A stretch of DNA of 64,000 nucleotides. Source: Paracoccaceae bacterium (GTDB taxonomy: Bacteria > Pseudomonadota > Alphaproteobacteria > Rhodobacterales > Rhodobacteraceae). The notes below the pieces were generated by a model that saw nothing but the letters and a program-made list of their open reading frames with translations, had not been told where the DNA came from and made no database searches. Location of the stretch: the NCBI GenBank assembly GCA_021648025.1, contig JAKITO010000001.1:1-64000 (forward strand), in the 5' to 3' direction. The position numbers and the translations under genes were made by a program. Of this stretch, positions 1 through 8,177 are shown piece by piece (position 1 is the first letter of the stretch; every line of letters begins with the position of its first letter).

Positions 1-1675
1 TGCCGATGATGTCGTCCATATGCGTCAGAATTCCGACGCCGCCGATGGTTGGTGTCGGCAGAATGCCCGCCCCGTCGGTTTCGTTATAAAGGGATACATT
101 GCCGGACACGATCGGCATGTCCAGGGCCAGGCAAGCCGCACCAATGCCTTTGATGGCGCCAACGAACTGGCCCATGATCTCGGGCTTTTCCGGGTTGCCA
201 AAGTTAAGGTTGTCAGTGCAGGCCAAAGGCGTGGCCCCGACTGCGGTCAGGTTGCGATAGGCCTCGGCCACCGCCTGTGCGCCGCCGCGTTCCGGGTTGG
301 CCATCACATATCTGGGCGTCACATCCGAGGTGAATGCCAGCGCCTTGTCGGTGCCATGCACCCGGATGATGCCGGCGCCAATCCCCGGCGTGCGGTTGGT
401 GTCACCCATGACCATTGTATCATATTGCTCGTAAACCCATGACTTTGATGCGTAATTGGGAGAGCTGATCAAGACACGCAAGCCATCTACCGGGTCAATC
501 TGAGGCACATTGTCCAGCGGTTCGGCGGGCGGCGTTTCCACCCAGGGGCGGTCATATTCGGGGGCCGAGCCTGACAGGGTGGCCAGCGGCAGGTCGGCCA
601 CCACACGGCCTTTGTGGTAGATGATAAACCGGTCTTCGGCGATGGTTTCGCCGACAATGGCGAAATCAAGGTCCCATTTGTCGAACACGGCGCGGGCCTC
701 GGCCTCAAGCTCCGGGCGCAGCACCATCAGCATGCGTTCCTGGGATTCCGACAACATCATTTCATAGGCCGTCATGTTTTCTTCACGCTGTGGCACCGCG
801 TCCAGATCAAGCCGAACGCCCAGCCCGCCTTTGTCGCCCATTTCCACCGCCGAACAGGTCAGCCCGGCTGCCCCCATGTCCTGAATGGAAATCACCGCCC
901 CGGTCGCCATCAGTTCCAGCGTTGCCTCCATCAGGCGCTTTTCGCAGAACGGGTCGCCGACCTGCACGGTGGGGCGCTTTTCCTCGATCGTGTCGTCAAA
1001 TTCGGCCGAGGCCATGGTGGCGCCGCCAACCCCGTCACGCCCGGTCTTGGCGCCCAGGTAAACCACCGGCATGCCGACACCGGACGCGGCGGAATAGAAT
1101 ATCTGGTCGGTCTGTGCCAGTCCGGCAGCAAAGGCATTGACCAGGCAATTGCCGTTATAGGCCGCATGGAACCGGGTTTCACCGCCCACAGTCGGCACCC
1201 CGAAACAATTGCCATAGCCGCCGATGCCCGCCACCACGCCATTGACCAACTGGCGGGTTTTCGGGTGGTCCGGCACGCCAAACGACAGCGAATTCATTGC
1301 CGCAACGGGCCGCGCCCCCATGGTGAACACATCGCGCAGGATGCCGCCCATCCCGGTGGCGGCCCCCTGATAAGGTTCGATGTAGGAAGGGTGGTTGTGG
1401 CTTTCCATCTTGAAGACCACACATTGGCCATCACCGATATCGACAATGCCGGCGTTTTCACCGGGACCGCAGATCACTTGCGGGCCGGTCACAGGCAGGG
1501 TGCGCAGCCATTTCTTGCTGGATTTATAGGAACAATGTTCGTTCCACATCGCCGAGAATATGCCCAGTTCGGTATAATTCGGCTCGCGGTTCAGGATGCG
1601 GATGATTTCCTTGAACTCATCCTCGCTTAGCCCGTGGGCGGCGATCAACTCTGGCGTAATGGCCGGTTCCTGCAT
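1..1675 (-). CDS. purL: Phosphoribosylformylglycinamidine synthase subunit PurL (partial, C-terminus outside window)
   Basis: Reading the minus strand from an ATG at 1675 gives an open frame that runs off the left edge, about 558 codons of the usual 720-750. It starts [20 protein letters not shown] and carries the small-PurL features: [16 protein letters not shown], the [18 protein letters not shown] nucleotide/metal loop and [18 protein letters not shown]. PurL converts FGAR to FGAM with ATP and glutamine-derived ammonia in purine synthesis, working with PurS and PurQ in alphaproteobacteria. A GGGGGA stretch lies about ten bases before the start. The gene is divergent from acuI. Identity is firm; only the 3' end is missing. 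Confidence 0.97.
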   Translation of the reverse strand, partial: MQEPAITPELIAAHGLSEDEFKEIIRILNREPNYTELGIFSAMWNEHCSYKSSKKWLRTLPVTGPQVICGPGENAGIVDIGDGQCVVFKMESHNHPSYIEPYQGAATGMGGILRDVFTMGARPVAAMNSLSFGVPDHPKTRQLVNGVVAGIGGYGNCFGVPTVGGETRFHAAYNGNCLVNAFAAGLAQTDQIFYSAASGVGMPVVYLGAKTGRDGVGGATMASAEFDDTIEEKRPTVQVGDPFCEKRLMEATLELMATGAVISIQDMGAAGLTCSAVEMGDKGGLGVRLDLDAVPQREENMTAYEMMLSESQERMLMVLRPELEAEARAVFDKWDLDFAIVGETIAEDRFIIYHKGRVVADLPLATLSGSAPEYDRPWVETPPAEPLDNVPQIDPVDGLRVLISSPNYASKSWVYEQYDTMVMGDTNRTPGIGAGIIRVHGTDKALAFTSDVTPRYVMANPERGGAQAVAEAYRNLTAVGATPLACTDNLNFGNPEKPEIMGQFVGAIKGIGAACLALDMPIVSGNVSLYNETDGAGILPTPTIGGVGILTHMDDIIG

Positions 1676-1755
1676 GTTGCGTTTTCCCCCAAGGCAGCGC
1701 AATTGAGGCCTTCTAGGATGCTTGGGGCAATTCCACAATGCTCGGTTTGTCTTCA

Positions 1756-1793
1756 AGGTGATGATGTTCATCAGAATTTACTGATGATCACCT
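1756..1793. promoter_or_regulatory. Interrupted inverted repeat in the purL/acuI divergent promoter region
   Basis: AGGTGAT (1756-1762) and ATCACCT (1787-1793) are perfect complements. They enclose a second perfect pair, CATCAG (1769-1774) and CTGATG (1781-1786). The rest of the 232-bp divergent gap (1676-1907) shows no gene. The site could be an operator or a leader hairpin. No regulator gene lies beside it, so the bound protein is unknown. Confidence 0.4.
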
Positions 1794-1907
1794 GTCAGAA
1801 GTGGCCTATGATGGTTTGGTGAATTGGTTTTGATGTCGGTGCCTGGCGTGAAATTGCGAGGCAACGGGACGGGAGTTTAACTTGCAAGATGAATGAAGGA
1901 GATTGTG

Positions 1908-2900
1908 ATGTTCAACGCGTTGGTGGTTGAGAAAGATGCAGAAAGTGGCAAAACGAGCGCCGCAGTCAAAGGACTTGAGCTGAGTGATCTGCCGGCGGGC
2001 GAGGTTACGGTTGCGGTCGAGTATTCGACGCTGAATTATAAGGATGGGTTGTGCATTGGGCCTGGGGCTGGCTTGGTTCGGAATTATCCGCATGTGCCGG
2101 GGATTGATTTTGCCGGCACTGTCGAGTCGTCATCGGATGGGCGGTATGGCGTTGGTGACAAGGTTGTTCTGACCGGCTGGCGCGTGGGCGAGGCGCATTG
2201 GGGTGGCTATGCGCAAAAGGCCCGGGTGAAGGCCGATTGGCTGGTGCCTTTGCCGACCGGTTTGGATGCGCGGGCGGCGATGGCGGTTGGCACGGCCGGG
2301 TTTACCGCGATGCTGGCGGTGATGGCGTTGGAGGATCATGGGGTTTTGCCTGGCAATGGCCCGGTTTTGGTGACGGGTGCTGCGGGGGGTGTTGGTTCGG
2401 TGGCGACGGCCATTCTGACGAACCTGGGTTACGGCGTGGCGGCGGTGACCGGGCGGCCAGAGGCGGCGCCGTATCTGACGTCGCTGGGGGCCACGCAGAT
2501 TGTGGCGCGTGATGAAATCAACGAGACGGTAAAGCGCCCCCTGGAGGCCGAGGCCTGGGCCGGGTGCATTGATGCGGTTGGTGGCGCGATGTTGGCACGG
2601 GTTCTGGGGCAGATCAAATACGGTGGATCGGTGGCGGCTGTGGGGCTGGCTGGCGGCGCCGGGTTGCCTGCATCGGTGATACCGTTCCTGCTGCGGGGGG
2701 TGAACCTTTTGGGGATCGATTCCGTCATGCAACCTTATGACAACCGCGTGCGCGCCTGGGGGCGGATTGCCCGGGATTTGCCGATGGACAAGCTTGAGGC
2801 GATGATTGTGCCTGCGAGTCTGAGCGATCTGCCGGATCTGGGCCGGGACATTCTGAAAGGTCAGGTTCGGGGCCGGGTTGTGGTCGATGTGAACGCCTGA
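1908..2900 (+). CDS. acuI: Acrylyl-CoA reductase AcuI (YhdH/YhfP family, zinc-free MDR oxidoreductase)
   Basis: The 330-aa product is a medium-chain reductase of the YhdH/AcuI family. Residues near 40-48 read STLNYKDGL, the family signature, and a dinucleotide-binding VTGAAGGVGS lies near 156-165. No structural or catalytic zinc cysteines are seen. AcuI reduces acryloyl-CoA to propionyl-CoA with NADPH and is the usual detoxifying step of DMSP catabolism in Rhodobacteraceae. The start is the ATG at 1908, six bases after AAGGAG (1896-1901); an upstream ATG at 1893 would place that ribosome site inside the gene. A BCCT carrier follows, and mmsA and mce elsewhere in the window also belong to propionate/methylmalonate metabolism. 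The exact substrate is inferred from family. Confidence 0.85.
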   Translation: MFNALVVEKDAESGKTSAAVKGLELSDLPAGEVTVAVEYSTLNYKDGLCIGPGAGLVRNYPHVPGIDFAGTVESSSDGRYGVGDKVVLTGWRVGEAHWGGYAQKARVKADWLVPLPTGLDARAAMAVGTAGFTAMLAVMALEDHGVLPGNGPVLVTGAAGGVGSVATAILTNLGYGVAAVTGRPEAAPYLTSLGATQIVARDEINETVKRPLEAEAWAGCIDAVGGAMLARVLGQIKYGGSVAAVGLAGGAGLPASVIPFLLRGVNLLGIDSVMQPYDNRVRAWGRIARDLPMDKLEAMIVPASLSDLPDLGRDILKGQVRGRVVVDVNA

Positions 2901-3045
2901 GCGGGTAGGGCGGTGTAAAATCCGCCCCCTGTAAATTCCCATGCGGCCAGTTCATCGGTGCCAAAGGGCGGGTCAGGCACCGGTCGCGCGCAGGCTTGTG
3001 TTGATCTGTAGGGCCACAAACAGTAAGGCCACAAACAGCGATTTG

Positions 3046-3227
3046 CGTGACCTGAAATATCGGTCACGGTTGAGGATGGGTCGCGAAAAATTGCGTCACC
3101 CGGCCTTGTGACGCCACATTACCTGTAGCGAAACACCTGTGCAAACGGCACGCTGGCCATACCCGCCCGCCTTTGACCAAGGGGGCGGACCCTGCCTGAG
3201 AAAGGCGGAGAACCTGCAAAAACCAGG
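3046..3227 (+). promoter_or_regulatory. Candidate structured leader upstream of the BCCT gene
   Basis: Five short hairpins follow each other in the 423-bp gap before the carrier gene: CGTGACC/GGTCACG (3046-3052, 3062-3068), GCGTCAC/GTGACGC (3093-3099, 3108-3114), CCGCC/GGCGG (3167-3171, 3184-3188), GCCT/AGGC with a GAGAA loop (3194-3206), and CCTG/CAGG (3213-3216, 3224-3227). The last lies about 100 bases before the start codon. This may be a regulatory RNA or simply hairpins in GC-rich DNA. No known riboswitch core fits well. Confidence 0.3.
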
Positions 3228-3323
3228 AGAATACGCAACGATTCCAACAGCAGGACCGGCTGAATCATCACGGCCAAACGCCCCGCAAACCCAGACCCGA
3301 CTATCCAGCAACAGGAGGCGGCA

Positions 3324-4961
3324 TTGGCCGATACAACCAACCAGGGAATACCGGGTCCGGAGGGGGCCGCGAACCTTATCGACACATCTTATGAGGTGGG
3401 ACAAGACAACATACGGGGCAAACTGGGGCCGTTTGGGTTTGACATCCATACCCCGGTGTTTTTGATCTCGGGTATCTCAATTGTGGCGTTTGTGTTTTAT
3501 GCGCTGGCGCTGCCGGAACAATCGACCGAATTGTTCAGTTGGCTGCGCCCGGCTGTCACCTCGACCTTCGACTGGTTCTTTATCGGTGCCGCCAACATTT
3601 TTGTGCTGTTCTGCCTGTTCCTGATCGTCTCGCCTTTGGGCAAGGTGCGTCTGGGCGGCCAAGAGGCGGTGCCCGATTATGGCTATATCGGCTGGTTTGC
3701 CATGCTGTTTGCCGCGGGCATGGGCATTGGCCTGATGTTTTACGGCGTCAGCGAACCAATCAGCCACTTTTCCAGTTCGATGGGCGGCATGGTGGTGCCT
3801 GAAGGCGGCGGCGTGCGGACCGATTGGGCACCTTTGGGCGCGGCTGCCGGAGATTCGAACGCCGCGGTCCGGCTGGGCATGGCGGCGACGATCTATCACT
3901 GGGGGCTGCACCCCTGGGCGATCTATGCCACCGTGGCTTTGGCGCTGGCGTTGTTCACCTATAACAAGGGCCTGCCCCTGACCATCCGGTCGGCATTTTA
4001 TCCGATCTTTGGTGAACGGGTCTGGGGTTGGGCCGGGCATATCATCGACACATTGGCGGTGTTTGCCACATTGTTCGGATTGGCGACCTCTCTGGGCTTT
4101 GGCGCGACCCAGGTAACTGCGGGTCTGAACGAATTGTTCGGCATTCCCACCGGCGCTACCACCGAGGTGATCCTGATCACGGTGATCATTGCAATTGCAT
4201 TGGTTTCGGTGATGCGCGGGCTTGATGGCGGGGTGAAAACCCTGTCGGAAATCAACATGGCGTTGGCGTTCCTGCTGCTGATATTTGTGTTGCTGGTCGG
4301 GCCGACGCTGGCCATTCTGACCGGCTTTGCCGACAGCCTGCTGGCTTACGGTGAAAACCTGTTTGCCCTGTCGATGCCCGTGGGTCGCCAAGACGTGAAC
4401 TTTTCCCAAGGCTGGACCGCGTTTTATTGGGCCTGGTGGATCAGCTGGTCACCATTTGTCGGCATGTTCATCGCAAGGGTCAGCCGGGGCCGAACGGTGC
4501 GCGAATTTCTGATCTGCGTGCTGCTGATCCCGTCGATGGTCTGTGTTTTGTGGATGAGCGTGTTTGGCGGCACAGCCATTCAGCAGGTGGTGCAGGACGG
4601 GTTCACCGGCGCTCAGGATGCGGCTCTGGAATTGCAGTTGTTCAAGATGCTGGGCGAATTGCCATTGGCCGGGATCACCTCGTTCATCGGCATCATTCTG
4701 GTGGTGGTGTTCTTTATCACCTCGTTGGACTCAGGTTCGTTGGTGATTGACACGATTACGGCGGGCGGCAAGGTCGACGCGCCGGTCACCCAGCGGGTAT
4801 TCTGGTGCATCTTTGAAGGGGCGGTGGCGATTGTGCTGTTGCTGGGCGGCGGGCTTATCGGCTTGCAGGCGATGGTCATCTCGACCGGATTGCCGTTTAC
4901 CCTGATCCTGTTGCTGATGTGCTGGTCGATCTACAAGGGTTTGAAATCCGAACCGCGCTAG
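3324..4961 (+). CDS. BCCT-family betaine/carnitine/choline transporter, probably Na+-coupled
   Basis: The 545-aa product has about twelve hydrophobic segments and the BCCT hallmarks: GMGIGLMFYG at 132-141, the motif seen in Na+-coupled members such as BetP; YHWGLHPWAIY at 191-201; and the tryptophan-rich WAWWISWSPFVG at 369-380 that lines the substrate site. It should import a quaternary ammonium or sulfonium osmolyte such as glycine betaine or DMSP. Translation starts at TTG 3324, supported by AGGAGG at 3312-3317; no ATG is as well placed. The proximity of acuI makes DMSP an attractive substrate, but that is inference. Confidence 0.9.
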   Translation: MADTTNQGIPGPEGAANLIDTSYEVGQDNIRGKLGPFGFDIHTPVFLISGISIVAFVFYALALPEQSTELFSWLRPAVTSTFDWFFIGAANIFVLFCLFLIVSPLGKVRLGGQEAVPDYGYIGWFAMLFAAGMGIGLMFYGVSEPISHFSSSMGGMVVPEGGGVRTDWAPLGAAAGDSNAAVRLGMAATIYHWGLHPWAIYATVALALALFTYNKGLPLTIRSAFYPIFGERVWGWAGHIIDTLAVFATLFGLATSLGFGATQVTAGLNELFGIPTGATTEVILITVIIAIALVSVMRGLDGGVKTLSEINMALAFLLLIFVLLVGPTLAILTGFADSLLAYGENLFALSMPVGRQDVNFSQGWTAFYWAWWISWSPFVGMFIARVSRGRTVREFLICVLLIPSMVCVLWMSVFGGTAIQQVVQDGFTGAQDAALELQLFKMLGELPLAGITSFIGIILVVVFFITSLDSGSLVIDTITAGGKVDAPVTQRVFWCIFEGAVAIVLLLGGGLIGLQAMVISTGLPFTLILLLMCWSIYKGLKSEPR

Positions 4962-5061
4962 CGGTGAAATCACCTCTTGAAACCGGACGACAAATGCGCC
5001 CAATAATAACCAGGCTTCGATATCCTGCCGGGGCCTTGTTTGATTTGCATGAGGCCCCCCC

Positions 5062-6306
5062 GTGAGTGAAACCCAACTGGACATTGATTTTGTCCGCGCA
5101 CAATTTCCCGCCTTTTCAGAGCCTTCCCTGCAAGGCCAGGCGTTTTTCGAAAACGCTGGCGGGTCCTATACCTGCAAGCCGGTGATTGACCGGCTGACCC
5201 GGTATTACACCCAACGCAAAGTCCAGCCTTACGCGCCTTACGAGGCGTCCAGACTGGCCGGAGAAGAGATGGACGAGGCGCGCAGCCGCCTGGCCGCCAT
5301 CATGGGCGTTACCCGGGACGAGTTGAGCTTTGGGCCGTCAACCAGTCAGAACGTCTATGTTCTGGCCCAGGCGGTGCGGCAATGGATGAAACCGGGCGAG
5401 GCGATTATTGTCACCAATCAGGACCATGAGGCCAATACCGGGCCGTGGCGCCGCCTGGCGCAGGATGGCGTTGAGATCCGCGAATGGCGGATCAACCCGG
5501 ACACCGGCCATCTGGATACGGCTGATCTGGAAAACCTGCTGGATCAGAAGGTAAGATTGGTTTGTTTCCCCCATTGTTCCAACGTCATAGGCGAAATTAA
5601 CCCGGTCAGTGAGATCACCGCAATGGCCCATGCAGCGGGCGCATTCACCTGCGTTGATGGCGTGTCTTACGCGCCGCACGGTCTGGTGGACGTTGGCCAG
5701 CTTGGCCCCGATATTTATATGTTTTCGGCCTATAAGACCTATGGTCCGCATCAGGGAATAATGGTGATCCGCCGGGCGCTGGGCGAGATGCTTCCCAATC
5801 AAGGGCATTACTTCAACGCCGACACTTTGTACCAGCGTTTCACCCCCTCAGGCCCGGACCACGCCCAGATCGCGGCCTCGGCCGGAATCGCCGACTACCT
5901 TGATCAACTGTGCGATCATCACGGCGGTCCGGCCAAAGGCGCCGTTGCCCGCGGTGCCTTTGTTCACAACCTGATGCGCGCCCATGAAACGCGCCTGTTG
6001 CAGCCGTTGCTTGATGCGGTGTCCAGCCCAGGTTCCGGGCGCAATTCCGTGCGCCTGATCGGCCCGTCCGATGCAGGTATTCGCGCGCCGACCGTGGCTT
6101 TGGCCCTGTCCGGCAATGGCGAAGCGGTCAGCGCCGATCTTGCCCGCGCCGGTATCATGGCGGGGGGCGGTGATTTCTATGCGGTGCGGGCGTTAGAGGC
6201 GATGGGGGTCGATATGGCCAAAGGGGTGTTGCGGCTGTCGTTCACCCACTACACCTCGAAAGATGAAATGGATCGCTTGCTGACTGTGTTGGACGGGGTG
6301 CTTTAG
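5062..6306 (+). CDS. PLP-dependent aminotransferase class V / cysteine desulfurase-like protein
   Basis: The 414-aa product belongs to the aminotransferase class V fold. The sequence ANTGPWRRLAQDG lies near 124-136, the cofactor aspartate is in CVDGVSYAPHG (D199), and the Schiff-base lysine is in FSAYKTYGPHQG (K225). It resembles the SufS/CsdA group but has no recognisable mobile-loop catalytic cysteine, so desulfurase activity is doubtful; a lyase or transaminase role is equally possible. The start is GTG 5062, with only a weak GAGG upstream. It lies 100 bp after the BCCT gene in the same direction, and nothing is seen in that gap. Confidence 0.75.
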   Translation: MSETQLDIDFVRAQFPAFSEPSLQGQAFFENAGGSYTCKPVIDRLTRYYTQRKVQPYAPYEASRLAGEEMDEARSRLAAIMGVTRDELSFGPSTSQNVYVLAQAVRQWMKPGEAIIVTNQDHEANTGPWRRLAQDGVEIREWRINPDTGHLDTADLENLLDQKVRLVCFPHCSNVIGEINPVSEITAMAHAAGAFTCVDGVSYAPHGLVDVGQLGPDIYMFSAYKTYGPHQGIMVIRRALGEMLPNQGHYFNADTLYQRFTPSGPDHAQIAASAGIADYLDQLCDHHGGPAKGAVARGAFVHNLMRAHETRLLQPLLDAVSSPGSGRNSVRLIGPSDAGIRAPTVALALSGNGEAVSADLARAGIMAGGGDFYAVRALEAMGVDMAKGVLRLSFTHYTSKDEMDRLLTVLDGVL

Positions 6307-6352
6307 GCCAGTTTTCAACCGGTCCTTGCCTGGCCTGATCTGGTAACCGCCA

Positions 6353-6395
6353 TTGCGGGATTGCGGGGATTGCAGGGATTGCGGCCGGGGGGGGG
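6353..6395 (+). repeat. Short degenerate tandem repeat followed by a nine-G run
   Basis: TTGCGGGA, TTGCGGGGA, TTGCAGGGA and TTGCGGCCG follow head to tail from 6353, then nine consecutive G at 6387-6395. It lies in the 228-bp gap before trgA, which otherwise shows no gene. Such tracts are slippage-prone. Confidence 0.7.
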
Positions 6396-6534
6396 TGACG
6401 ACAGGTTCCGGCGGATGTGAAATTTCTATCTGCCCTCCTGCGCTGCGGCCTTTGAAAATGCGGCGGTTGATGTTACTCCAATCACCATAACCCGTGAATA
6501 TAACGCGAGAGCCCTAACTCAGAGCAGCCAAGCC

Positions 6535-7002
6535 ATGCAGCCCAACACCCAGTCCACCGCCCAGCCAACCGCGGCCAAATTGTTCGCCGCAGGATCGCTG
6601 GCGCTGTTGGCGTTCATTGTGTCAGGGCAATATATTTCACTGATGCCCGAGGGTACGGATTTCGGATATTTCACCTATATAAACATGGGCTTGGGCCTTG
6701 TTTGTGGCTGGACTATCATGGGTCGTCGGGCCGGGCGTGGGGTGACTTCGGCAATCAACAACGGGTTGACCGGCATGGTGGCAATGGTGTTTTGGGCGTT
6801 GTTCATACAAGGCTGTTACGAGATGTTCCGCCTGGCCATGCGCAACCGCTATGATGGTCCGATCGAAGCCTTGGCGGCAATCTTCAAGATCGCCATGGGG
6901 TATGGCTGGATCATGCTGGTGCCGACCCTGATTGGAACGTTGCTGGTGGGGGGTGTCCTGGCCGGGTTGATTACGGATTACGCAAAGAAAAGATGGAACT
7001 AA
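6535..7002 (+). CDS. trgA: TrgA family membrane protein
   Basis: The 155-aa product has four hydrophobic segments (about 14-32, 44-62, 76-95 and 121-146) and resembles TrgA, first described with trgB in a Rhodobacter sphaeroides locus linked to tellurite resistance. Its biochemical role is unknown. It sits 26 bp upstream of trgB in the same order as in Rhodobacter, which supports both calls. No cysK homologue follows here, unlike the R. sphaeroides locus as I recall it. Confidence 0.8.
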   Translation: MQPNTQSTAQPTAAKLFAAGSLALLAFIVSGQYISLMPEGTDFGYFTYINMGLGLVCGWTIMGRRAGRGVTSAINNGLTGMVAMVFWALFIQGCYEMFRLAMRNRYDGPIEALAAIFKIAMGYGWIMLVPTLIGTLLVGGVLAGLITDYAKKRWN

Positions 7003-7028
7003 CCAGTAAAGTTAAGGTGACTTAGGCG

Positions 7029-8141
7029 ATGTCTGACGTATTTATTTGCGGTCCGCTGATGCATCTGGCGTTATTGGAAAAATTGCTTGGGCGTGCGGTT
7101 GTGCCGGATGATCTGGTAACGGCTGAATTGGCCGGTCGGGCGATCCATGACGCCCCCGACCAGCCAGCGGTGATCTTTTGTGACCAGTTGGGCGCAGTTA
7201 TCAGCGGGATGGTGATGCCTCTTGTTGATGCGAATGAACTGGCCAGTTTGGTGTTTTATCAGGGCGGCTATGGATTACACCCGATCCCATTGCCCGTTAC
7301 CCTGGCGAACGGTGAAAGGACCGAGGTTCAGGTGTTCTGGCCGCAAGAATTCGGGGCAGCCAAAGGTGCACCTTTTACCCACCGGCAATGGGTGGCGCAA
7401 TGGGGTGATATTGCCGTGGCGGCTGCGGATGAGATCATGGCCCAGATCGGCCAGTTGACGCCCGACCAGATTGCCGCCCGGTTGCCGGGCATCCACATTC
7501 GCGCGGCATCCTATGTCGCGGCGCAGGCCCGTTCGGTTGGGGCCACGCGCGACCTGACCCGCGATATTGTGGTACACAAACGCCACCGCAAATACAGCAA
7601 TTTCTTTGCGGCCGAAGAGATGGATCTGCAATATCGCCGCTATGACGGTGAAATGAGCAAAGTGTTGAACCGCGGTGCACAGATGCTGGGGCAGGCGGCG
7701 GTTGTGCTGCCTTATGACCCGGATGCGGACGCAGTTCTGATGGTCGAACAGTTTCGCGCGCCCCTGTTCATGGGCGGCGATCGTGACCCGTGGCTTTGGC
7801 AACCGGTGGCGGGTTTGGTTGACCCGGGCGAACCCCCCGAAATGGCGGCCCACCGCGAAGTGATAGAAGAGGCGGGGCTGGAATTGTCACAGTTGTTCCC
7901 GGTGGCCGGGGTCTATTCCAGCCCCGGCGCCAACAGCGATTTTGTCAATCTGTTTGTCGGGATTGGAGATTTCAGTACCCGTTCAGCAGGCGGCGGATTG
8001 GCGGAAGAAGGCGAAGATATCAAGGTGCGTATCGTCAGTTTTGACGATCTGATGCAAGGTGTCGACCAAGGGATATACCGCGACATGCAACTGGTACTGA
8101 CCTCGCTTTGGCTGGCGCGTCACCGCCACCGCTGGCGTTAG
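7029..8141 (+). CDS. trgB: TrgB: gamma-glutamylcyclotransferase-like domain fused to a Nudix hydrolase
   Basis: The 370-aa product has two domains. Residues 1-165 begin VFICGPLMHLALLEKLLG, an AIG2/gamma-glutamylcyclotransferase-like fold. Residues about 215-365 form a Nudix hydrolase; the Nudix box spans 262-284, with G262, E268, REVIEEAGL at 276-284 and the correct spacing. The Nudix part resembles ADP-ribose pyrophosphatases. The physiological substrate of the fusion is not established. It forms an operon with trgA. Confidence 0.85.
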   Translation: MSDVFICGPLMHLALLEKLLGRAVVPDDLVTAELAGRAIHDAPDQPAVIFCDQLGAVISGMVMPLVDANELASLVFYQGGYGLHPIPLPVTLANGERTEVQVFWPQEFGAAKGAPFTHRQWVAQWGDIAVAAADEIMAQIGQLTPDQIAARLPGIHIRAASYVAAQARSVGATRDLTRDIVVHKRHRKYSNFFAAEEMDLQYRRYDGEMSKVLNRGAQMLGQAAVVLPYDPDADAVLMVEQFRAPLFMGGDRDPWLWQPVAGLVDPGEPPEMAAHREVIEEAGLELSQLFPVAGVYSSPGANSDFVNLFVGIGDFSTRSAGGGLAEEGEDIKVRIVSFDDLMQGVDQGIYRDMQLVLTSLWLARHRHRWR

Positions 8142-8143
8142 TT

Positions 8144-8168
8144 AGGGTGCCGCAGAAATACGCACCTT
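8144..8168. terminator. Hairpin between convergent genes
   Basis: AGGGTGC at 8144-8150 and GCACCTT at 8162-8168 can pair across a short loop between the converging trgB and TPR genes. A closely similar hairpin occurs at 16777-16800. There is no T-run, so it may act as a bidirectional terminator or be a dispersed repeat. Confidence 0.45.
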
Positions 8169-8177
8169 ACGACTGGC

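Noticed and set aside
3181-3235. Resemblance of the BCCT leader to a TPP or glycine riboswitch (CTGAGA, AACCTG and AATAC segments)
   Set aside because: The order and spacing of the conserved segments do not form a complete TPP core, the 3' AGGGA arm is missing, and the glycine core is absent. A thiamine signal for a BCCT carrier would also be unexpected.
3096-3449. Minus-strand frame of about 117 codons across the BCCT start
   Set aside because: Low-complexity, cysteine- and glycine-rich translation with no ribosome site; it overlaps the real gene start.
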